A DNA stretch of 64,000 nucleotides from Colletes latitarsis (Eukaryota > Arthropoda > Insecta > Hymenoptera > Colletidae): positions 27,742,479 to 27,806,478 of the forward strand of contig NC_135147.1 of assembly GCF_051014445.1 (NCBI RefSeq). The letters are read 5' to 3'. Shown in pieces: positions 24,001-36,186 of this stretch. The notes under the pieces were generated by a model, which searched no databases, was not told the origin of the DNA, and worked only from the letters and a program-made list of their open reading frames with translations. The stretch's first letter is position 1. Every line of letters begins with the position of its first letter. The position numbers and the translations under genes are program-made.

Positions 24001-27000
24001 CCATTGAAAATGTTAATGGGAACTTCCTTGGAAAGTTTTCGAATAACGCTACCGCGATCGAACAAACTTCTACGTCCTCCGGTGTCTGTCCTTTCATTGA
24101 TCGCGGAACGAATCACCGTCGGTCGGAGTTTTCAACCTCGTCCCAATCGAGCGTAGAATAATATCCGGCGAGACTTTTCCAACTTGTTCCCATTGTCGCC
24201 CGTTGCTTTTCTTTCCATCCGCGGAACGAGCCGACAGACTACATAATGACAAGTAGATACGACCGACAACTGTTGTGAACGAAACGATCGACGTGTCACG
24301 GTCGCAGAATCGACGATAATAGTGTTTCCATAGGAAATAACCAATAAAGTTTCTGTTTCTCGCTTCGACGGGACGATGTCGAGCAGCGTGTCCACAGGCG
24401 TTCGTTAGATAGCGAAACGTATCTGCAGAATTGAAATCCTGTTGCGTAGCGACCGCTTTACATGTACATATTCTGTAATATACGAGGAATATTCCTGTTT
24501 TCAAAGTTGCCGCACCGTAGTAAATTGTGTATCGACCACGTTATACCACGATACCGTAGGCACATATCGCGTAGCTACGGCTTGCTAACCATAAAACAAA
24601 ATAAAGTAAAATTTATCCATGGTAAGCGCGCACCGTCGTTCGAATACATTTTCTCGCACGAGACTGGAGGTAGACGAAAAAAGAGCAGAGAAAAAAAGAG
24701 AACGATAGCAAACGCTCGGTAAAATACAGTACAGACGAATTAGTCTTTTTGTCGATCGTTTAGAAAAATTTTCATGGCAATGTCGGAGAATTAAATTTGA
24801 ATTGAAAATTTTGACCGATTTTCATGTTTCGATTGGACTAAATTACATGCACGTGTAGATAGATACGTAGGTAGAGCGTTACACGAACCAAGTGGTACTT
24901 AGCTACGCGTAAGTGGTACGACTCGGTATATGGTCAGACATCGACGCGTCGAGTTACACTAGTACGTGTATTGTAACGAATAGTAATGAAATTTCGGCAG
25001 ACTTGGTTTCTTATCGTTTTAATATGTTTAAGCGTGGTATATGCCATCGATACGGAAACGAAGAATCTTAAATAAGCATTAATCTTTCCGCGCGTCTCGG
25101 TTTCGACCATATATCGAACGTTAAGAAAACACCTCGCGAACTGATATTTCAGGCACCGCGTAAGCAGTAAGGTGTAATTTTTTGTTTTCAGCCGAGGCAG
25201 GGATCGCAATCGCGGCGGAAATGAAACAACCGGAAGAGAGAACGGCCGAAGAGAAGATGGCACTGCTGGGTAAACCAAAATTGGGCGAGGTGGCCAAAGC
25301 TCAGATAAGGATCAAAGAGTCGAAAGAGTTCAAAAATACGGTGGATAAGCTGGTTCAAAGAGCCAACGCATCCATACTGCTCGGTCAGTCTAATATTTTC
25401 CAGATTTCGATTTCGTATTTTAAAAATTTTTTTGAAATCGGTGCGTCTGCACTCTCGATACGATCGTATAATGTTAACGGTGACAAATATCACCGTGTGC
25501 AGGCACCAGCTCGTGGAAAGAGCAGTTCACGGAGGCGTTGACTGTGAGTGGCGGCGACGAGGACGAAGGGGAAGGAGCCGGTGAAGCAGCCGCGCCATCC
25601 ACCATGGACTATCTCATGCACTCCGTCACGATATTCTGGAAGGTGCTGTTCGCCTTCGTTCCACCGACGGGTGAGTCGCGATATCGAATTACCATCGGAA
25701 AGAATAGACTCTGTCTCGCGTTTGGAAATAGGGAAAGATACGACGTATACCAGTCGAAGCGAGGCGAAACGACGGCAAACTTTTCATGGGGCTGCAACTG
25801 GCACGCTGTTATGTTTGTCGACGCGCGGTACGAAAGGCTAAATTTATTCTCGCGCGTCAACCGTCCCATGAAATATCTTGTTATCGTTACGAACGATCCT
25901 TCTCGGATCAAGTTTTAAAAATAAAGCCGTCGAGACGGGATACTCGATGATCGTCACCGCGTTCGTTTACGCGCGCTGTTCGATTAAAATTTCCAAACTT
26001 TTATCGCGAGAAATCGAGGCGTCTCCACGGACTATGGTTCTCTTTTAAATTCTTCACTGGTTACAACCGTGTTTCGCACGGACAATCAGTTTTCAAATAT
26101 ACGTTATATAATTGCTGTAGAAGAAATTGGAAAGAAGCCAAGAATTAGTGGAAACTAAAGGGACTAAAGTGGTATTTCCTTTTCGTCGCGTATTATGCAG
26201 AAACGTTGAAATCCACTTGTTTGGAATTCGATCGCCGCGGGTCGATAGTCACTCGACTCGAGCAAACCATGTTCCCGACATGCTCTCGAGGTAATAATTC
26301 GCGCGCATCTCGTCCTTTCGAGTGCAAACTTACCTCTCGAACGCGTAACAAGTTAACCGTGCCTCTGGACAATTATCATCGGCCGTACGCGCGAAAATCT
26401 AACGCGTTTACTTAAGTACTTTACGCGTCGCTCTAAACATCTTGCGTAATCCCACCAGTGGAAACTTATTAAATATTTAATTAGCTCTGTCGCTGCATCT
26501 AGACGCGCTAACCGTTTAATAATCGTTCGATCGAAGGGACGTCGGAGAAAAGTTACGTTGCTCGCGAGAAAGGGGAAAACGTGTCACGCGAAGCCGTGTA
26601 TTTTAATACGCGTACAACAAGATCGAAGTAAACTGTTAAACGACTAATTACACGTTATTCGCATCTCTCGCACTGGACTTCCTCAGCCATTCCAACCAGT
26701 GGATCGTAAACCGTGCTAGAAAGGGGAGAAGGAAGGTCGGTCGCCGTTCGCCGACCCAGCGTCCCTGATTAAATTCACCCTCGAGGAATAAGCGATCTCT
26801 TCGCGCACAGAGAATATACAAATAGTCCTTAGAAATTTCGAAAATGTTGCTTAAACTGGAGCATTTGCGTATCGGTAACACTTGCTGCTTCCAATGTATT
26901 ATAGAAACGGTAACAACTAGAAAATTATCGGACTCGAGGAATAAAAAGATCGTACGTCGCGAATCCTGCTTACACGAAGCCAGGAAATTCGCATTCCCGG

Positions 27001-30000
27001 AGATCGATAAGTAGTAATAATCCATAGAGCGTGTCTACCGTATCTTCCTATTACGAGCCAGTGTACAGCAATACCTCTCGACCGGTATTAAAGCCTAACC
27101 CGGCGAAATGAAATTTCCGCAGGTAATTTCCGCACGGGCCGCAATCCCAGCGCAGCCTGCCGGATATCGATCGACCTTACCAACCACCCGGTGCTCATTT
27201 TTACACAAGTTTGCCCGCTTGGCTCTGACAACTTGCCGGAGGGAAACGGAATTACGCTTTTAATTGAGAAATATATTCGCGCGATTATGATCCTCCCTCC
27301 CATCCAGCAGACCAGCGGAATTGTTCAATTTATTCAGGCAGCGATATTCGCGTACGCCGTACACACGATCGATCTCCTTTACTCTTTGTTAATGCCGATT
27401 GCGAATCGTTCCCCCGCGGATGTAAACAAGTCGGTCGTTCCGTTCTCGTAAATTTCTATGAACCGGTTGAAAGATCCTTCCACCATTTACCCTTTCGATT
27501 AGTAGAATCGTCCTATTTTTATAATAATTCAATTCAATTTTACAGCATTCTCGCGTCGCGTTCTAATGCTATCAAACTGATTAACGTTTTAACTTCCATA
27601 CCAGAGTGAATAACTAACTGCCGCGTTTAAATTATTTAAGGGCTCGGTGTTTAGGATGGCCAACTTTCTACCAAATCCTAGCCAGCGAGTCGAATCGTAC
27701 AGAAGGGAAATGGAAGAGAGAGAGAGAGATGGTTGACCCATTGTGTACCATGTAATTAGCCCGGCGTTTACGTCGCGTCGTTCAGAACACTGTACAATCC
27801 ACGCGAACACCTCCGGTATCTCGTGCAGGACACTGAGTTACAGCCTCCGACGTACATATTCCGCTACCATTCCACAGCTGGTATTACAATTGCGCCTACC
27901 AGCGATACTATAACCTATTATCACGGACGAGGAACAGAATAGGCTAAACATCGAACGAAACTTTTTGCACTTGACACGTTCGAATTGCGAATCAAAATAT
28001 ATCGATTATGTAGATAGATTCTTACGTTAGGGGATTCTTACGAAGGGAGATCGATGGAACTTTGACTCGATCCATCTCTCTTCGGGTCTCCGCTCGCAGC
28101 AACCTCCTCGTGGTGAGACCTGGTAATCGGTATTACTCTCGACGAACGATTCTTCGTCGCGGATATTACCGAGCTGATTGGCTGCGAACTTCGAACAACG
28201 AATCTTCTTCGACTAGAAGAATAGATAGAAAACATTTGTAACGCATAAGAATAATCATGTAATTGTGTCTACTTTAATGAAATATATGAACAACTATGTA
28301 ACTTTAATCCTTGCTTGCTTCCTTCCTTGAGAGGAATAAAGTTTTACAAGATATGGGATGGTAGGAGACAATCGATGCCATCGATGGATTCAACGGGTAC
28401 CGTTAGTTGATCTCATTTACGACGTTCTCAGGTCAGTTCGTAGCTATCGGATCTACGGTTTCTCTGAATATATTGAACCGCATCGATGGGGTACCTGCGG
28501 CTTGATTTATCGACAAACCATACCGCTGGAACCGCCTCGTGTGCCGATCACGATGGACCACCGACGAATTTGTCCCGGGAGGATTCCACCCTCGCGACCG
28601 GATACGCCAGTTTCTCTTGTTTCGCAGCCGACAAAGTGAGATCGATTACGTGATTGCGAAACTGATAACCAGCGAACGCGACGAACTCGTTATCGCGCCG
28701 TGACTCTTGCGTTCGTTCCTCGTCGATATCAGAAAAATGATCGTACGGTTTTCAACAAAATCGTTGGATGGCAGGACGTGAAAGGCAACTAGGTTTCTAT
28801 TGAAAACGAAAACCAAAGCAAGAGAACGAACGTAAAGCATCGTCCCGTAAAAACGATCGCGTTAATAATTTTAAACTTATAGCCTATTGCTCGAGCAGCT
28901 TTGGTGCTACGTGTATTCGCACATGGTCCAAGTAACTATGGTCGTTAGGAAGTTTGGAAATCCTGGTGGAAAGTTGGTTCGTGGGTCGGTAGGTTTCGAG
29001 GATCTCCAGAAGGATCGGACGTCGGATACAAATTTCAGAACAGTGGCGGTTAGCCAACTCTGTTTACGAACTTTGGAAACGTAGACGGCAACCGAGGCCA
29101 GACATTCGAACAGCAAAATATCATTTCGCCGAGTTTCACCAGTTCCGAATGTCTCGTGCGCTTCTTCGGAATATTTGTCGACTCGAAGAACCGACCGCAA
29201 CAGTTATACCCAATTCTTTCGTAACGGATTTTGAATCGATTTATGCGTAATCCTACGCGTATTTGTGCGCGAAACAAATGGGTGGAATGGAAATTGTGGG
29301 GGTAACGGGATGCGACGCGACGGTTACATTTCCCCTGTTGGGAAATCTATCTACATATATCGATCAGCAAATCCTCAAAGCCACAATTTCATGCTAGGAA
29401 CGTTGGGAAAAAATAATTCAACGCAACGAACAAATGAAAATCGAAGAGATGAAACTAAGGAAAAAAGCATCCCATATAGTTTGACGACACACAAGCGACC
29501 AAACATCATTCTCGGGAGTCGAGATAACGAGGGATCCTTAAATCTCGCTACGTTGGCTTACCGTCGACTCCGAGAGCTTATGCTGATTAGGAAATGCAGC
29601 CGAGTTTCGAGCACACTAATCAAAACCCGGAGAACAAGCTTACGTATAATAGCGTCGCACCGATCTCTTTCTACGTCACGTTGAATGCAAACGTGCATTC
29701 AACGTACTCAGTGAATTTCATGTACACGATTATCGTATACAGTTCCATGGACAAACGTAGCACTTCCATTTCTTCGATTCGTTTCGATGCTAGATAACGT
29801 TACGTCGTTCCTATAAAATTTCACTTTGGTTTCGAATAAAAGTCTCTTTCAACGCGACGAGTTTTTAATCCGGACGTCTCTACCACGATCGTTAATTCGA
29901 CGTCTCGATATCGCGTACTTTCGACAACCTTAAAAGAAGACAGAGATTAATTGTAAAGAGGTTAATTGGCTCTGAAACGCGTAGTTAACCAAAACACAAG

Positions 30001-32678
30001 AGGCTACGAGGAAAAAATACAACTCTGGTCTACGAGCTTAATTAACGCGTTAGCTATGATTGTGTAGGGGCGCGTTATGCGAACAAACATGAACGCGTTC
30101 TTTAATTCAACCAGTTTCGTTGCTCTTTTCGCTGACGCGCGGCAATAGTAGAAAACTGATAAAAGTTGCATCGTATTGGATTTCAGATATCGCTGGCGGT
30201 TACCTGTGCTTCGTCGTCAGCATAATCGGGATCGGCGTGGTAACAGCGGTAATCGGGGACGTTGCATCTTACTTTGGATGCACTTTGGGAATCAAGGATT
30301 CCGTAACAGCGGTGGCTTTCGTCGCTCTTGGCACCAGTATACCCGGTAAGTACGTACACCGCTACCGCTCTCCTCCAGCATTTCACCAGACGAACAGCTG
30401 GAACCTGCATGAAGAAATTTTCTACATGACAAAATCTCCTCTCGCGATAAGTTCTGTTATTAACAAACAACGACGCCACCGAGTACAATTACCGCTAATT
30501 ACGTGCAACCCGTTTATTATGCATATGTATGTACAACGCGCGAAAGCTTCGCGAACTGGCAAGGACATCGCGATGAAACAACTTACGAATGCGCCAACAA
30601 CTATTCTATATTTTAGTGTAGAATATGTAGCAATTATAAAAATATTCGAAAAGTTGTTCCTTAAAAAAGAGTGTTGTGAAAGATCTACTTGTGCTACTCT
30701 GTGCTAACAAATCCGATGGATCTTAACGAATATAGAGGCGTCGGTATACAGAATTTTATTATACTTTTTACCATAAAGAATGGAAACTATTGTATTTGCC
30801 CAGAAAGTTGACCGTTTTGTCGTCGAGAGCGCTGCTCGTAAGAATATCGCTCGCAACAAACTCGCGAACTTTATCTTTTTAATAAGGAACGCGCGTAAAT
30901 TCGTGCGACCGACTCTAAATATGGAAATACTTAGAAATCGACTGAACGATGCGACGAAAGATCGTTTACAAAATGTCTCTGTAATGTTTTCAGCGAGCAA
31001 GCTGAGTCGCGTGTATAATTCCCAGAATTATTTAATTAAACACTAGGATGTTAATTTTCTCGTTGGTGCGGTTCAGCGAATTTTCGGTATTCACGGAGGG
31101 GCTATTCAGTATTCGCTTCGACGCGTTTATTTCACCGTTATGAAAGAGAAGTTTCCGGGAAAGTTGTAACCAGGCGGTCAATGCGTACTTTTTCACCGGA
31201 TTCTTTTGAGAAAATCAAGTATCAGCTTATTATGTAGAAGGAAAGAAAAGCCGCGATAATCGAGTCTCTTTCGGTGCTTTGAAACGAGGTCCAGCTTTTC
31301 AGAATTTTTCTCCTCCGAAGGCTCGTTTGTTCACCGGAGAAAAGACCGTCCTCGAACGAGATTTTCTCCACGAGAGCGGAACTTTTTTACCAAGTTTGTA
31401 GAATATGCGTGCGCGGATCCGCCTAGACGTATATACGTAAAAGAGAACCAGATCGCTTGGCCAGAACCATACGTTTCCACGAATCTACGCGTTTTCGCGA
31501 AACGTTTCGCGATTATTCTTGGCCGATAATAATACAAACGTGCTCGATACTCGATTCAAACTGGCCGAGAATTCGATAAGATATCGTTCCAGACAAACGT
31601 TCCAATTCTATTTCATCTCTTTTCAGAATATACATACGTATAATCGTTCGACGCCGAGACCACCGATAACGGTTATTAAAAGCTACCGAGAAATATCGAC
31701 CATTCGACCGTTTCGACAACTTTTATTTGCCTTTCAATTTATAGGCGTCCTTGATCGAGGACACAGTAACCAAACGAACTTGTTAAATTCGAGCAAAGCG
31801 TCCGTCGTATCGAGGTTATCCAATATTATATATGTATATGTATAGCTGAGATCGAAACGTATGCTGCGAACATTACGATTGGCATACTCCAATTACCAGG
31901 TCGCGGGTCTGCGTCTCGAAGGAAAGAATGTCCTTTATTATCGTTGTTAATATTTTATCAATTCCGACTAATATTACACGCATTAATTCAAAATATTTAA
32001 GAAGGAAAGGGTTGCGAAGGGACAGAGTAGGACCAGGCAAGGAAATCTAAGTACGTGATTTTATTGCAGACACATTCGCGAGTAAAGTGGCTGCCTGCCA
32101 GGACAAGTACGCCGACGCGAGTGTCGGAAACGTGACCGGAAGTAACGCGGTGAATGTCTTCCTGGGAATTGGCATTGCATGGAGCATCGCGGCCGTTTAC
32201 CATGCTTGCCACGGCGATCGGTTCGAAGTGGAACCCGGCAAGTCAGTACCGATTTACCTTCCTTTCTATATTCCTTCCTTACACGATATATTAATAAATA
32301 TACATATACACCGTACACCGTCCCGTTACACCCTTTACCTCCAAAGTAATAACCGATTCTTCCGATTCCGCATTTCCAATTTCTTTTCGAGCGTGCAAAC
32401 TTTCCAATAAATGAACACGTCGAAAGAATAAAAGGGTAGTTAACGAACATGAAAATGATTCTGTTTGCAACAGCTTAGCTTTCTCCGTGACGTTGTTTTG
32501 TACGGAAGCCTGCTTGGTGATCTTGGTTCTACTACTGAGGCGGTCGAAGACCATTGGCGGCGAACTCGGAGGACCTTTTGTACCAAAGGTGATAACATCC
32601 TTGACCCTTTTTTCCCTGTGGGTGTTCTACCTCGTTATGTCGACCCTCGAGGCCTACGGCGTTATCGAGGGCTTCTAA
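12062..32678 (+). CDS. Calx: Sodium/calcium exchanger (Calx / NCX family)
   Basis: Eight coding exons: 12062-13404, 14690-14962, 21494-21585, 25192-25383, 25503-25670, 30187-30345, 32070-32241 and 32474-32678. All have GT-AG borders and agreeing phases, giving 867 aa. Exon 1 holds the first membrane bundle with the alpha-1 repeat (ALGSSAPEILLSIIE at about residues 96-110, then GPGTIVGSAAYNLF), an XIP-like basic stretch (ADRRLLIYKYLHKGYR) and the start of Ca2+-binding domain CBD1. Exons 1-2 carry CBD1 with its acidic ends (VIDDEVFEEDEHF, ILDDDHSGVF). CBD2 runs from exon 2 through exon 5. Exons 6-7 carry the alpha-2 repeat (GCTLGIKDSVTAVAFVALGTS, then DTFAS and GNVTGSNAVNVFLG). The plasma-membrane antiporter exports Ca2+ using Na+, with a role in insect photoreceptors and neurons. 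The N-terminus has an N-glycosylation site (NYS) but no obvious signal peptide. Introns 2, 3 and 5 are 3.6-6.5 kb. Confidence 0.96.
13405..14689 (+). other. Calx intron 1
   Basis: GTAAGA donor and TTTCCAG acceptor. The sequence is CpG- and TCGA-rich with short chance frames only. I see no further coding exon. Confidence 0.7.
14963..21493 (+). other. Calx intron 2 (6.5 kb)
   Basis: GTGAGT donor and TTTTGCAG acceptor. The whole intron is unusually rich in CG, TCGA and CGATCG words. A GCGCGGTGCGGTGCGGCGCGG tract lies at about 17268-17290. I found no nested gene, transposon terminal repeat or alternative exon that I can support, although NCX genes are known for alternative exons in this part of the protein. 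Confidence 0.6.
21586..25191 (+). other. Calx intron 3 (3.6 kb)
   Basis: GTGAGG donor and TTTTCAG acceptor, between the two exons that encode the middle of CBD2. No other coding sequence is recognised. It is the most likely place to search for alternative CBD2 exons with transcript data. Confidence 0.6.
25671..30186 (+). other. Calx intron 5 (4.5 kb)
   Basis: GTGAGT donor and TTTCAG acceptor, between the last cytosolic segment and the alpha-2 bundle. CpG-rich at first and more AT-rich after about 27500. A short GA run lies at 27714-27727. No gene or repeat element is recognised. Confidence 0.6.
30346..32069 (+). other. Calx intron 6 (1.7 kb)
   Basis: GTAAGT donor and ATTGCAG acceptor, splitting the alpha-2 repeat at the Asp codon of the GTSxPD segment. 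It contains no recognised feature. Confidence 0.65.
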
Positions 32679-32719
32679 GGAGCCCGAGCGACGCCAAACG
32701 TCGGCCTACCTGCTGCTGC

Positions 32720-32778
32720 GGCGTGGCGTGGCGTGACGTGGCGTGGCGTGGTGTGGCGTGGCGTGGCGTGGCACGGCG
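32720..32778. repeat. Pentanucleotide microsatellite (GCGTG)n
   Basis: About eleven GCGTG units with single-base variants (GTGTG, ACGTG, GCACG). The repeat starts 42 bases after the Calx stop codon, so it is probably in the 3'UTR. The transcript would carry a G-rich repeated tract. Confidence 0.92.
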
Positions 32779-35205
32779 TATCTTATCACTCGCATCCGCC
32801 AAGACGTGTGCTCGACGAACCAGTCTCTCGGCAAGTATACAACATTCTCGATGCTTATGATAATATTTCTATTATCCGCAAGTTCTTTCGAATCTATTTT
32901 GCTAGGAACAAATCAGTTTAATATCGATTGACCCCTTCCCGTACGATTTAGCTCGACGAAATCCGGGCCCAAACGGTAAGCGTCAACGCGCGGTAAACAT
33001 ACCAGACTGATACTAAACTGCTTTGTATATAACAGAGGTTATAGGAATCGTGACCGACTCTTGTAGCGTACTGATAGGAACTAAAACTCGATCACGACCG
33101 TGATTTGCTGTCCGCGAGTCTGGCTCGCGATATTTATGTTTGGGCCAAAATCTTTGTCACGAGTCAGGCTCGTTAAAGTACGGGAAGGGGTTAAACCGAT
33201 CGATGAGTCGATTGGCCGATTTTATCTTGAGCGCGTTGCGTTTGAAACTGTTCTATCTGTTGCCGCGTAGAACGGGGACAAAGTCGCGGGAAGTATGTAT
33301 TCCGGTCGTGGGCAGTGCTGTATAAATAGAAGCAGACACCCATCGTGTTCTACTTCCGCACCGGTATTTGTTCCAACCACGCCAAACGTAGAGGAACACG
33401 CGTCGATGCATCCGTATGCTGCGTTACGTGATTCGTACACGCTCGAGGTTTAATCCGCGACTTATCGTTCGACCGACTGGTCTTTCTCTGGTGAAAAAAA
33501 AAGTACTCCCGAGGAAGACCGGGTAACCCTCTGCGGGAGCTGGTTCGAAGATCAACAATTCTGATCACAGTGAGCAAATAATTAATGATTTTGCACGGCA
33601 TATCTGGTACCGACTGTCGAGCATAAAAGTCTCGCATGGATTGCTTTGCGTAACGAGGCGGCACGCGATACACGCTGTGCACCGTTCGTATTTTCTTGTA
33701 AAGCCAAACTTACGAGAACGAACGAACGAGTTCGAATCCTCGGACGCGAATTCCACCAGAAAATCACTACGGGAAACGAAAAAGGAAAATGAATAGCATA
33801 ATATAATGACCGCGCGATTGAACGCGACTGGGAGCAGGTTGAATGCTATCGAACGTTACTGGACGCGGCCGGGACTGATGAATAAGTCTGGTAAAACTCT
33901 TTTTATCTGACCGATATTTATCGTTTCTCCTTTCAGGATAAAAGAGAAGTGGAATCGAGGGGGTGCGATTTCGCTGGGCGAACAAACTCTCCGTACTGTG
34001 CCGAGAAAAAACTGCTACTAGTAGCTTTCACCCTCTCCCCAACGGGACGATTAACAACGAACGTGATCGCGCGAACGTTAGTACGAATGACTGATGAATA
34101 CATGAAAAAGTTAGTATGCCTGAGAACGAGTAATTATCTATTGAAAAGCGAACAGAGGAAAATTAAAACAATACCAAAAAGAAAACAAAATCTTCAAGTT
34201 ACGAAAAAAAACGGGGATACGTAGATAAGAAAAATAATGGAATCTAGTCTCGAACCATGTTTTGTTCGTTCACAGTGGTAAACAAATATACAAAAGTAGC
34301 GTATTTATTTAATCCCTCGAGGAACAGAGATTAGTAAGAGTACCCGCGATTGCAACGATCTACAAGCCTTTTCTTCCGCAACGATCGTCGATCGGATCGT
34401 TGCTACCGCAATGAAACATGTTTTGTTATTTGTTAAAGATAATTAGTCCATGAAACGTAATCAAGTACGGAGGTCGTAGATCGCAACCGACACGACGACC
34501 TTCGTTCAAACGTCAACGTTTCTGTTGGTATTCACTGCCTTTGATCGAGGGTCGCTCGTCGTTGCTCCCGGCGCGTTAACTTAAAGTTAAGTGGATCGGA
34601 CGAACATTGTGCAGACGATGCGATGCTGCGTATAGGTATACATAGAAGGGTGTTCGGCACTTGCAAAATAATGGTTCGAACAAGACTCGTGTCACGATCC
34701 AACCAGAAAATACATATTGGCCGCACAAGATCGGTTAAGATGAGCTAGCATCTACAAGCCAGCTACTACAAAGGTTCTCAATCCCTTGCCTTATCATTTC
34801 ATTTCTGTACAAATCGCGTCGAGTCACCGAATCAAATTCGTTATTACCAACGGTGAAAGTAACCGTTGAATAAATTTTAAGAAACGTTGCAACACAGTCC
34901 GCGACTGGCCGTATCTGTCATAGTCAACTTCTTCTTCCTTACCGAAACGGCCGACTAAAGCTTCAACCGCGTAGGTACTTAAATACACGTTTTATCGAAG
35001 CTATAAAGTTTTTCAACTTTGAAAAATGACGCCTACACGAAACACTGTATGTTCGTTCGCGTAGAACGGTCACGGACCAGGCTTCGGCTTCGCGTTTTAT
35101 TTGAGTTTGTTGGACGAAAAATTATGGGAACGGGGGTAGATTGATGCTAGTGGCGCGCGAGAAAGGCAGCGAAAGAGCAACGAAATCGTCGCAGAGACGT
35201 TGTCG

Positions 35206-35229
35206 CCGCGACGCGACGCGACGCGACGC
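35206..35229. repeat. Short (CGACG)n repeat
   Basis: Four perfect GCGAC units in a CG-rich context near the boundary where the DNA becomes AT-richer. Confidence 0.75.
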
Positions 35230-36037
35230 CAGTTCAGCCCAACATTACATGTATAAAGGGGAAAAGAAGTATATAGAGTATGTATCGCATACGATATAGA
35301 TATTTTAATAAGAGGATCGTTGAAAGAGATATACGTCTAGTAGGACGTACATGTATATTGACGACACTCGATAGCAAAGCGTTGAAGTGATAAACCGTAA
35401 ATGGGATCCGGAATGTTACCAAGTTCTCGTCGCGCGACTGCTGGCCGAACGATCGTCATCCATGCACCGTGAAATCAAACAGTCTCTCGCTGGAGAACCG
35501 ATGCGACCAGAATCAACGTCATCGATCGACCGCACGCGTGAAATGTACGTTCTGCTACCGGGTACCTGATTCGTCCTCCAATTTCTTTTCGAAAGAAACG
35601 AACGTTAACGCGTCGCACACCGGTGGTGAATTTCTCCCCAATACCTATGCTCCGAATATCAACCAGTTAACGTGCCTTTGCACGGTTAGCTATGGATTCT
35701 TTTACCAAACAGTTACGACTAACGAGACAATATCATCGTTTACCATGAAAATTTCTCGTTTCTTATCAGAGGGAGAGAAGACAGACTAAATTCTCGGCAG
35801 ATCTTGCACTCGTACTGGATCATTTTCAATCACGTTCGGTGGAATAAACAAAAAGTATATAAAAAAACAACCGGTTCACGATGCGTTAAGCTACAATTGT
35901 TTGTTGCTTGCAAATAGTTACTAAACTTTTCGGTGCCAAATTTCAATGCGATAGCTGTGATTGCAAACGATTCGAACGCACAGCATGCGTCGTGTGCGAA
36001 AGTATCGTAGTCGTAGTTTCTTCGTTTCCGAACTACG

Positions 36038-36186
36038 CAATAATATAATAATAATATTAATAATAATAATAATAATATTCATAACAATAATAATATTAAT
36101 AATAACAATAACAATATTAATAATAATAATAGTAATAATAGTAATAATAATGATGACGATGATGATGATGATGATGATGATGATGT
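36038..36186. repeat. Compound trinucleotide microsatellite (AAT)n-(GAT)n
   Basis: About 110 bases of interrupted AAT/AATATT/AAC units pass directly into about eleven GAT units (36150-36185). A long continuous open frame across it encodes only Ile and Met runs and is not a gene. Confidence 0.95.

Noticed and set aside
33715..33750. GAGTTCGAATCCTCGG resembling a tRNA B box
   Set aside because: No A box, acceptor stem or cloverleaf could be fitted around it.
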